From NCBI GenBank assembly GCA_027382625.1, contig JAJKFJ010020688.1, positions 1 through 64,000 on the forward strand: DNA of 64,000 nucleotides, given 5' to 3'. The translations under genes were made by a program, and so were the position numbers. A model generated the notes under the pieces. That model was not told the DNA's origin, ran no database searches, and was given only the letters and a program-made list of their open reading frames with translations. Shown piece by piece: positions 11,900-22,319 of the stretch (position 1 is its first letter; every line of letters begins with the position of its first letter). The DNA is from Tetmemena sp. SeJ-2015 (Eukaryota; Ciliophora; Spirotrichea; Sporadotrichida; Oxytrichidae).

Positions 11900-12778
11900 T
11901 ATAATATTTGAATATAATACAAAATATCTTTCTCTTTTTAACATATTTCATTTTATTGTAAGAAAATGATGATGAGGATCTCTTCAAATGGAGTTTACTC
12001 TTGCAAAGATTTAATATTAAAGATAATTTAATGAATTTTTAAGAAACTATTAAGTCTGCAAAGGTTTCCATTGACAAGTCCGGCTTAGAGTTCTTTTAGT
12101 TTTATTGGTGTTTTCTAATCTGTTCCGATTGTGAGCTTCCAGTAACTTTTATCGCCCGGTAACAATTTCTTTGAGTAAAACTTTTAAATAACTCTTTTGG
12201 AATTAGGGGCTTTTTTAAATTTATCTTTCACTTTTTTTCAAATCAGTGTAAGTTAGTTTAAAAGGTAGTTTGCTTCCTTCCGTCCCCTTCCTCAAAATAT
12301 TTTTAATATCCCAATTAAATACTGAGAAGATTGTTTTTCTTTATTGTGAGAAGTTGAAATTGCTCTATTCCAAAATAGTCTTGAGATCGTATAAGAAGCC
12401 ATCTACTCTTTTGAGGAAGAACGATTTCTTATTCTTGATATCGTAGAAGTTTTCTTGAAAGTAGTTTTACTGTAGATACTCTAAACTCTTGATCCTGCTA
12501 TATTTGTTATTTCTTTATAAAAATATTAATAAAAAAGGTTTTTTCTTTTTTTTAGGAGTTTAGACCCAAAGTCGACACCTAAGTCAATTTTGAGTTCTAC
12601 AATAGGTTCTTTTGAGTTTGCCAACATAGAATTTAGATACCCTGGCTGATTTTGTAATTCATTTTTGAATTTAGATTACTCCTTCTATCTCTGCATAGAT
12701 GATTTTTCTCCAGCTGGTAATGATCTCATTTAAAATTAGAAAATAAATAATTGAAATCATGGATGAATTAATCATTCG

Positions 12779-13462
12779 AAAGGAAGAATTTAAGAATTAA
12801 GAGTAACCTCCAGTAAAGGTCTATATAAAAATGTGAGTAATTAGAATAGCAACTCAGAGAACAGATGTCAGTCATTATGTCAAGAGTGGAAGTGGCTGCC
12901 TATCTCCTTTAAGATTGAAGGAATTCAGAAGACTACAATATTCTAGCTCTCTCTCTCTCTCTCTCTCTCTAATAACCTTTCGAGACACGATAAGCCCAAA
13001 AAAATATATAATATGCTACTTAGTCTTTGATGCGGATAATGTCCTTCGCCTCCGATAAGCTAAGGACAATCCATGGTGTTAGGTGAAATTTTGACTTAGC
13101 ATAGTTCAGAATAGTGCCAGATGTATAGATATAAATAAAAAGCAACCCCTTTCATCTCTCCCTGAATTTTCTTCAATTTATACAACTTGGGTCTTATATC
13201 CAAAGAGAGTTGAATATTAATCTAGGGTCAGAAGAACCTATTTGAGAAGTAAAGAAGTTTCGGGTTCATCATATATACGCACCCTCTCATTAAAAGTTAT
13301 ACGACTCTCAGATGGATTTCAAAACTTGATCGAGTTTAGCGATTTAAAACAACCAACAATAACATTGAGTAAAGGTTGCACATCTCCCTACCCCACTCCA
13401 GCCCAACTTTGGCCTACGTCTTTGGTCATAGACTTTAACTTTATAATTTGATAATCTATTTG
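12779..13462. mobile_element. 684-bp insertion or IES specific to copy B, GAAAG-flanked
   Basis: Copies A and C run straight through this point (NNYF-RMI on the minus strand), while copy B is split by ~684 bp. GAAAG occurs at both borders (12779-12783 and 13463-13467). The insert contains the CT repeat and no convincing gene. It could be an IES or a transposon footprint. Confidence 0.6.
12947..12970. repeat. (CT)12 microsatellite
   Basis: Perfect CT dinucleotide run inside the copy B insertion. Confidence 0.95.
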
Positions 13463-14744
13463 AAAGTAATTATTGGAGTGATGGTCTCTCTTAACGCACA
13501 CCTTAGTGACACCAGAGTATTCAAGATCACCTGGATATTTTCTGTAGATGATAAAAGGATTCTGACTTTGATTTTAGCATTACTGACGTGCATCCCTCTT
13601 AACTTATTAGTGAGTAAAGTAGGTCATTAGAGAAGAAAATAATTATTTATAATTGTAGATCGGGAGCTGAATAGATTCGTAGTCTAGAGGGCAGAATGCA
13701 GCTGCAGGGATCTCCATAGCTGCGATGATAGGTGGTTTTTGCCTAAATATATCTAAATATTTATTTAATACAGCCAGAGTTGCACTAGCCCCACAAAAAG
13801 CGATAAATCCGGTGAGGAAGGGATAGTAAAGTAGAGTAGTACTATTACTATAATCTCATAGAACTCAAGCTTCTCCCTTGACTCTTAAGTTTTCTTTCGG
13901 TCGACGTCGGTACTCAGATAACACTATAGGCGTTGTTACATCAAGGTTTTAAGACAAGAAATAGATATTTATTACATAATAAAGCATGGATCACGTTAAG
14001 TGTATATTAAACGAGTAGTGTATTTAGTTGTTTACCAACTTAATATAGGAAGATATTATTAGTCTATCATTTTAATTTTTAAAAAAATACTTTTTAAAAG
14101 AGTTGTATCTATTTCACTCCTCTCAATACCCAATAGAGAATAATTAGTTCAAAGAGTTTTATTTAATTCTAGTATTGATTATGGCCACTCATCTTTTGCT
14201 GCAAAAGCTTAGGTATTAATTCTGCTCCGCAGCTTGGAATCCTAGTCAATTTTTTTTAATTCTTATTTCTGGGCATTTTCGAATTTATTTCTAAGAATTC
14301 TCATCTAGATGACATTCTGAAATTTTATTATTGTCTATGAATTTATTAGTTCATTTATTATGAGAGAGAATTTATTAATTATGATTTTAATAATTTATTA
14401 AAGAAACGACCCAAGGCCAAAATATTTAAATTAACTCTACCCTTCTTATCTAAAGTTATTATCATTACCCTCGTTGGCCTATCTATGCTTTTCTTGCTAT
14501 AATAGATTTTGTAAAACAATTTGAGAAGCACAAAAATAGTGGTAAAATATATATTTATTCAAGAAACTCGTGATTATCAGCATATCAATTTATTCTCTTT
14601 TGAATTCAAAATACCCCGCTCCAATGAATCAGAAGAAAAGAATTTTCAGATTTTTATTATAATCAAAGTATTTTCATTTGTAATTTGAAAGACAATCAGG
14701 ATTTGAAACAATCTTAATAATGAAGGAATTGCATAAAAAGACAC

Positions 14745-14910
14745 CACAAAATATCGTCTTCCATTTAAAAGCAAACTTGAGAAGTAGATAAGCCCTCAAA
14801 AGATATTATCAAATTAAAAAAAGAGTGCTGGCCCAAATCTCATAAACACTTTTCTTTCAAGTTAAGAATGATATATCGTTTAGATTAAGAGACATCTAGA
14901 AATGTTTTTC
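14745..14910 (+). pseudogene. Decayed 5' part of the tail-anchored repeat gene, copy B
   Basis: Matches 20860-21010 of copy C (TCGTCTTCCATTTAAAAGCA against the start of that gene; CGTTTAGATTAAGAG shared further on). The ATG is lost and a TGA appears after about ten codons, so this copy looks dead. Confidence 0.5.
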
Positions 14911-14999
14911 CATCACCTGAGTGTGCCATCTAACATCATCAAATTTCTTAAATCTTATTGACGGTCGTCGATTATTCTTTTCTCGCTAATCTCTCCTCC

Positions 15000-16100
15000 A
15001 TAACAGAAATGAGGATTTTTGAATCTCATTGAAGATCAGCTGATTTGAAAAAATCAAAGAGTTTGCTGCGCGATGTGTCGGGACTTATTGTCCATTAGGT
15101 TTTCCCCTCCTCATAGGGCAAAAAGTCACTTTGATTGTGACTTCTTGGCTCAGTATTTTGCAGGAGGTGGTTGCTCAAATTTCATATTATAATTTTGGGT
15201 TTCTCCTTAATTCCACTTAAATACTTAAGTATTATATATGCACCCTACAAACTCTCACCTTTCTATAAATGTTTTAACATCTCGAGTCTAAACTCTCTGA
15301 ATAATTTTACTAATTTATTAATTGTTCTATTTGCTACTTTTACCATCATTTCTCAAGTTTTGATATGATACTTCACTATCTTCGTTGTAATGTACTTTAA
15401 ATTAAATACTGGTCGAAATTTTTATAGTCCCAGAGGTTTAAAAACAGAAAAGTCAAAAACTAGTAATATGAGAAGCCGCAACAATAAATTCATTTAACAG
15501 TCAGAAATTGGCCAATATTAAATATTTAATATAATAAATTATCATGCTACATTATTGGGACCAGAGACAAAAGTGAAACTGATATAAGATGTATCAAGTT
15601 GTTATTTTTTTAGTAATTTAGCGATTTATAATTCTAGCAATGCTAAAGAAATTAATTATTTATAACTTATAAAACTTTCTTATCAAATTTTTAACCTTTT
15701 TTGACTAAGTATTATTATTTTTTCTGATGAAAGATTTGTCTTTTGGATATTAGATAAGACTTTAATAACATATATAAATTCATTGGCGGCTTTTTTTATA
15801 ATTATGACATATTATAGCATTTTTTAAATTTGCAAAGCATAATTTCTCTAAAGTCTCCACCTTTTATATACAATAACTGTATCTGCCATTTTTAGACTTT
15901 TCCTAATAAAATTGATTTTTTAAAGTGTCAATAACTTATTGGCTAAAATATAAAAACAATTATTAAATATACCTTGTTGGAGCGCTATGAGCTCTCTTCG
16001 ATAGAGAAGACTCGAATGTAAATTTAAGTTTATTATAAAATATTAAGAATATTTTTTCATTAAATTTAAGAGTTAATAAGTGAGGGGAGCTCATAAATTT
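15000..16100. other. AT-rich DNA with a worn TBE-like end
   Basis: No gene was recognised. Around 15640-15700 the reverse complement reads TTTGATAAGAAAG and an AATTAATTTCTTTA stretch, resembling the TBE-like inner arm, but without a C4A4 end. Confidence 0.35.
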
Positions 16101-16149
16101 AGGTAAAATAATGCTCTCCCACCTATTATTCTTCTACAGCTATTTACTA

Positions 16150-17580
16150 CTCTTTTATACTACTTGTCTCAATAGATAAGAATCTCTAAAATACAGTTTG
16201 TTCAATATAGTGGTATCCACACGTTGAGGTGCCTCGTTCTTTCTTTAAAACTTAATATATCGGTTAAAGCTTAAAGGTGCGACTTTCTTCTAAGCATTAA
16301 TATTTAAAATTAGTAACTAAATTAGAGTAAATTATAGATAAGAATTTAGTGGAAAATCAAATTAATTAATATAATAAATTAAAATTGAATAAATCAGAGG
16401 CAGTTGAAGTGTGTCCAATTTTAATAATTATTACACCATTGATCCAGCATAAAAATCGAAGAAATTTTTATCCTTGCAACTTTATTGAGGAAGGACAAAG
16501 AGAGTTGGAAAATGAGATTAATTAGAGTGCGCATGACATAACTCGCTGCAGAGAGGTACTGAATCAATTATTAAAAAAGTAACTCATATTAATTTTTGAT
16601 AAGTTATCGAACAAATTTCAAATCAGGGGCTTCATCTGACAAGAAGTTGCAACTCTCCATTTATTATTTTAACAAATCACCGATTTCAATTAAATATTTT
16701 CCTATAATTACCCAATTTGACTAGACAATACAATTATAAAATTTTATATTATAATTTAGAAATAATATAGAAGTAAAACTGGAAGAAGTCAAACTATTTT
16801 CGAATCTGATAAGATATTTTATGATAAGAAACTGATATTTTCGAATCTTTTTAATGTACAAATAAGTCAGAGTAGAGAATGTTTTCTTATCTGGGTGCTT
16901 GGTCTACAAGAGTAATTCTACTCCTTAAGTATATAACTTTCTCTAGACTAATAGTCACTCTTCATTCTTAATTGAAAAATTACACAGAGAATTGTTATAG
17001 TTAGTGATCTGGCACATCTATCTAGACACCAAACTGACATTGCTGATAAATAAAAATCCTAAAGTTATTTTAACTAGAGAGAAAATGTTTTAGAAGAGGT
17101 TGACAACAGGAGCCGAAGGCTACTTAATTCCCTAAAATTTTACCTCGTAAGAAATAGTGTGGTAAGTCTCTACCCTTTATAATATGTTTTTGTTTCGATA
17201 TTTGGACTTAAGTGGTGCTTTCTCAAGTTTAGATTAAATAAAAGTATATATATATATATATATATATATACTAATTCATTCCCTGAGATTTAACTCTATA
17301 ATTTTAAGAATTATAACTTGAAATGTTCATAGTTTTTGAGGTTAAAAAAAGTTACATAAACTAGGACGCTTAATTATATGATATATTGATATAAAATGTA
17401 TGCATTTTTTATCAACAAATTTCAACAGATGAGGTGTTTAATCATACTAGATTTGGACGTACATTATGAATATGAAACTCCATAACTTAAACCCAACCAC
17501 AATCCAGCGGCTCAACCGATTATGTCGGAATTTGCTCATCCACATCGTCAATAGGTAACTCAGAAAGAATTTAAACTTTT
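16150..17580 (-). pseudogene. Distal blocks of the minus-strand repeat gene, copy C
   Basis: Block 17400-17575 reads DVDEQIPTQSVEPLDCGW. Block 16380-16690 starts with a Met (MESCNFLSDEAPDLKFVRQL) and stays open for about 90 codons to a TGA. Block 16170-16300 reads LNKLYFRDSYL. Along the coding strand the order is first, MESCNF block, LYFRD block. In copy B the last two are exchanged. Frames between blocks do not connect without removal of DNA. Unknown family. Confidence 0.5.
17245..17270. repeat. (TA)13 microsatellite
   Basis: Perfect TA run in AT-rich spacer between repeat-gene blocks. Confidence 0.95.
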
Positions 17581-17870
17581 TTTCTATAAACATTATAATA
17601 ATTTTTTTCCTCATGAATTAATATCTCTTTAAATTCAAATTCTTATTAGAATAATTCAGGTCATATTTTATTTTATAAATTTTCCCAAGATGGAGACTAA
17701 ATAAAATAAAAAATACATTTTTCCAAATTTATTGATTCTATTTAATTTAAAAAAGAATACAGTAATCAAGATTTCCTCGAATGGTGTTGATTCTTCCAAA
17801 GATTTTATCAAACTTACTTCAATATATAATTAAAATTAAAGAATTGATCAATTCGGAAAATGCCTCCATT

Positions 17871-18584
17871 TAAAACCCATAAAATGGAAATAAGGTTAGA
17901 GTAAGTTGAGTGCAATAAATTTCTTTATATTCTACAAAATAGAACTAGATTATCCTAATTTTAAATTAACTGCAAATCAATTCCTAAAAGGATTTTGAAA
18001 AGAACACTCTAAAAAGCAAAGTAATAAATAAATGGAGGATTTGTGAAGAAGCATTAATACAAATATCATATAAAAAGCATTTCACGTGAAAAACTCATTG
18101 AAAGACTTTTATCACAAAAAAGAATAAAATCTGATAATAAAATATGTAAGACGTAACTCTTCTAAAATTATCCAGGCAAATCAGGATATTACTATAGATG
18201 AAGGGCACATAAAATAACTTAAAGCCCTAAAATGACTATAGAATAATACTACTCTAAATGCATTTAAAATTTGATCTTTCATCAGCAATTCTAATCTTAA
18301 ATGCCTTTCAGCCGTCAAATTTCGTTATTTTAATATGAGTTTAATATTTATCACCTTATCCTAATTTAATAATAACCCTTATAATATAGAAAAATAAATT
18401 TACCGTTTGCCTAATAATTTCTGTATTTTATATCACTTCCATACCCCTTTTAGTCAAAATGAAGCTGATATAGGATCATATAGTATGGGTAATTTCGCAT
18501 TTGACTCGAATGATTATAAGTATAAATTAAGAAATTAATTAAACACTATTTTTTCTCACTTTCTTGTCATATTATGGGGTATTT
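17871..18584. mobile_element. 714-bp internally deleted TBE-like element with ATT target duplication
   Basis: The left end TAAAACCCATAAAATGGA and the reversed right end AAATACCCCATAATATGA carry the TBE-like arm. ATT flanks both sides (17868-17870 and 18585-18587). At the same place copy B has only one ATT and no element (near 12075: TTTCCATTGACAAG), so B is the empty site. A three-base ANT duplication is the established TBE target pattern. The interior has no frame of note. Confidence 0.75.
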
Positions 18585-18599
18585 ATTGAAAAGTCCAGC

Positions 18600-20050
18600 T
18601 TTGAGGACTTTTAGTTTTATTAATTATTTCTTATCTCTTCCGATTGTTAAACTCCACATTCCGCTGAATATCTTAGATAACTTTAAGAGTAAAGCCTGTA
18701 AATTTTTCTCTCATTATCCAATTCTTTCTCAGTCAATTTGAAAGGAAGTTGATTTCCTTCCTCTTCCTCTAAAGCACATAATTATTATTATCCTTCCAGA
18801 TTATATTTTAAAATGAAGGCTAGAAACTCAGCTTTTACTTTTTTTTTATAAATTATTTTTATCGTCCTTCGCTACATTTTCGAGGTCAGTTTGATATCTA
18901 TATTTTGAGAATAATAGGGGTGGAGGAACTATTTTGTGGTTTTTTTATATAATAATAATAATCTATAATTACAGATATTTTTTGGTGTTTTTGACTTCAA
19001 AGAGCTCTTAAAATGTTAGTATTAAAGAAGACAGACAGAAATTTTGTCCATTCTATAAAATATTTTACATACAGAAACCGTAAACTTTTTGAAAAACCTG
19101 TACTGATTTGATAATATAATCAATTATATTATCTATTTTAAAAATAAAGCGATATTGATATCGCTAAGTTCTAGAATGGATTTGAGATCGTATGAGAAGC
19201 CTTATACTCTTTTAAGAAAGAAGGATTTCTTATTTTAGACATCATAGAAATTTTCTTCAAAGGAGGATTACTGTAGTAACTCTAAGTTTTCTTCACTACT
19301 CCATTCTCTATTTCTAAAAATATACAAAAAATACTAAGTTTTGTTTCTTTTTTTTAAGAGTCTGTAACCAAAATCGAGACTTAACTCAATTTTTAACTCG
19401 ACAATTGGCTAATTCGAGCTTGCCAACATAGAATTAAGAAAGCCAGGCTGATTCTCAATTTCGTGCTTTAATTTTGCTTGCATCTTTTATCTTTGGCCAT
19501 AATATTTATCTCCAGCAGCTTACTTTATCATTTCTAAGTTTAAAAAACATAATTAAAATTATGGATTAAGATATCATCCGGAAATAATTATTTGAGTGAT
19601 GATCTCTCTTAATGCATACTTTGGTGACACCAGAATAATCAGTTTCTCCTGAGTCTTCTCTGAAAATGAGAAAAGAATCCTCAATGTGATTTCAACTTTG
19701 ATAACTCTCATCTTAGTTTACATGCTAGTCATTAAAGTAGATCATAAAAATGAGCAATTTTATTTTGCAGATTGGGAGCTACATATTTTCGTAGTGAATA
19801 GGGCAAAATGCGTCTGAGGGTATCTCGATAGCTGAAATGATAGGTGGTTTTTGCCTATAAATGTGCTAATCATTATAATTTAAAATTACCATAGTTTGAC
19901 AAGTCCCACGAAAGGCGATAAATCCACTTTGGAAGGGATAGTAAAGTAGAGCAGCATTATTATTAGAACCTCATAGCACTCTATTTTCTTTCTTTAAACT
20001 TAAGTTTTTTTTAGATCGACTTCTGTACTAAGGTAACAATATAGACGATG
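18600..20050 (-). pseudogene. Minus-strand repeat gene, proximal part, copy C
   Basis: The closest copy is A. Conserved stretches cover the hydrophobic YYPFQSGF block, the QKPPIISAIEIP block, GVTKVCIKRDHHSNNYF and the GFLNSMLANSS-like block, down to QSEEIRNNQQNQ near 18640. It differs from A by scattered substitutions and short indels. Whether any copy yields a functional macronuclear gene cannot be decided here. Confidence 0.5.
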
Positions 20051-20865
20051 TTACATTATCTTGATATAAAGGCAGTGCAAATATTTATTACAGATCAAAG
20101 TATAAATCACGTTAAGATAAAACTAAGTGAAAGTTTATTATATTCATTTACAAATGATTATTACAAGATTTTAAAGGTAATGGAATTATCTAATAAATTT
20201 AATTAAAATGGGCTTAAGGGATATGAGAGTTGAAATTTCTCAATTTTTATTATTTTACACAATCGAAAGAGCATATACTTCTCAGATTTTGATATTCTTG
20301 TACCTTTTTATTAGAAATTATCAGCTTTGAATTAAAGAAAAACTATTTCAAACAAAGGAATAATAAGAAAGATGAAGATTAAGGGATTTTTATCTTGCTG
20401 ATTAGATGTCTATGAGATATTATTATTTCAGAAGGAAATTTTTGATTTATGATTGGTTAAAGAAAAATATTCAGGAGGACAATGCTCCTCATCTTAAAAA
20501 ATAGCATTAAAATTGCAAAGTTCCTATAATTATTTCTATAATTAATTTAATAAATTAAATTCTAAACTATAATGGATTGAGAGAGCACTAATGCTTTTAG
20601 TGTCACACAAATAGTCGCAATGTATTTACTTTTTTATTCAAGAGCATTCAATATATTATGTGTTTCTCAATTTATTCTCTCTTAAATTCAAATACCCGAT
20701 TAAATGCATTTTAAGTCAGATTTTAAGATTTTTTTTCATGGGTAAAATGATTTTTTTAATAAACCATATATGAAAATCGAATCAATTTTATAAAGCTTAT
20801 AGAAATTTGGGGCATTCTAAATACATCTAATTTGGATAGAAGTTATCTTAAATTAAATTATCAAA

Positions 20866-22027
20866 ATGTCTTCAGCCATTCAAAAGCAACTAGAAGAGTA
20901 TAGAAAGAGGTAGTCGAGAAGGTACTAGCAAATTGAGGAAGAAGGTAGGTTCAAACCGCAAAAGCGATCTTCCTTCAATTTGTGATTGACTAATAGTTTA
21001 GATTAAGAGGAGGGCAATAAACCAGTTTAAGACAAGGCAGGAGAAAAGACCTGGAGTAAGATTTCTAAAGATAAGAGCTGGAGGATTTAGAATACGCCAG
21101 AAAAGTTCAGGTAAGAATATTCTACACATCCTAATGATGATCCTATTTGATAAATGATATGCAGTCAAATCATTCTGTGCTCACTTTATCAACTCCTCAT
21201 ATCTTTTTGTAGGAAGAACTGGAGATGGAGCAGGTGCGTCAGATGCAAAATAACCTTAACTCGTCTTAAAATTAGCAGCTAGAGAACTTTTATGAGAATC
21301 GATTGAACGCTGCAGGATCTCTGAGAAATGCTAATCAACATTAAAATATCGGGACAGGGCCAGAAAATTTCAATGGATCTCACACTATTCAAAGTCCAAA
21401 TCCATCTAGTCAAAATAATTATAGTCCTAACGATCCAGCAGCTGTGAATAATGCTTAGCTTGATCCTGAAACACTTTACTATCAATAGTAATTTGGGCAA
21501 TAGGAATCGGTTGATCAAGTAAGAGCTCCTGACTAGATAAGAGTGTAGAAACTACTGCCCGATGAAAATGATATTATGATGGATGAGATTCGATATCAGT
21601 AGATGCTAATGCAGTAGCAGCTCATTCTGTATATCTTCTTTCATTTTTTTCAAACTCATCTTGCAAGACATTTAGATGCGAAAATAAACTGAGGGTAGAG
21701 AACGAGCAGGGATATCAAGTGGATAGGGGGCAGCTCCTGCAATCAACTAAACTTACAGAGAAAATTTGGGAGACGTCGAGTAGCCTCTTCTGGAATAACA
21801 AAATAGACAAATGATAGATGATGCACTAGCAAACAGAGAAAGAAGACACTCATAGTAACAACCCAGACAAACTCAAGCTAGAACTCCGGAATAAATCTAG
21901 GCTGATAGAATAATTTATTTCTTATAAGAAACAATTTGATAAGCGTAGGCTCGTAACAATACTAGGGATTTCTGCTCTGCTTATTGCTGGCTACGCTATA
22001 TTCATGATTTTTGTTGTCGTTTAATGA
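20866..22027 (+). CDS. Tail-anchored coiled-coil protein of unknown function (best copy)
   Basis: Starts with MSSAIQKQLEEYRKRQSRR, a basic helical segment. It continues after an intron as EELEMEQVRQMQNNLN, then an N/S/Q-rich linker, then LCENKLRVENEQG. It ends with a single hydrophobic segment (VTILGISALLIAGYAIFM) and a few residues before TGA. A C-terminal membrane anchor after a coil is typical of SNAREs and other tail-anchored proteins, but no SNARE layer pattern is clear. GT-AG introns fit 21111-21212 and probably the stretch near 21650-21697. A frame change near 20950-21030 and another near 21810-21960 suggest further introns or IESs. Copies A and B have only the 5' part. Confidence 0.6.
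21111..21212 (+). other. GT-AG intron in the tail-anchored gene
   Basis: Starts GTAAGAAT and ends TTTTTGTAG. Joining gives LEYARKVQ-EELEMEQ without a shift. The TBE-like element of copy A sits inside the equivalent intron. Confidence 0.65.
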
Positions 22028-22319
22028 ATTTGGAACAAATTTGTTAAAATATTATAAGGAGGATTTCGAGAGGGTCATCTATCTTTTCACTAAAACATTT
22101 GAGTTATAAAGAATCAAAATGTACTAAATTAAATTGTTTATCTAAGCAATTTAGGGATATAAACAATTTATTTTTGCTACTTAATTATAAATTAACTATT
22201 TCTTTAAGCATAACATATTAAAAACTCTATAACCATAAACATAAGATACGCAAGCTTTCCATACTCGCAACCATATTTTACTCTTTCTTAAAGTATGAAT
22301 ATTGCTAAACTCATATCTC

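Larger units (their letters stand above)
12000..13960 (-). pseudogene. Minus-strand repeat gene, proximal part, copy B
   Basis: From about 13885 downward the minus strand reads LLYYPFLTGFIAFCGAS, then QKPPIIAAMEIPAAAFCP, then a change of frame and NPFIIYRKYPGDLEYSG followed by GVTKVCVKRDHHSNNYF. After a 684-bp insertion it resumes with KFKNELQNQPGYLNSMLA and KIDLGVDFGSKLLKKRKN, then ENFYDIKNKKSFFLKRVDG and, at 12085, QSEQIRKHQQNQ. The hydrophobic first block may be membrane-associated. All blocks have counterparts in copies A and/or C. Frame changes mean IESs, introns or decay. No Met start was settled. Function unknown. Confidence 0.55.
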
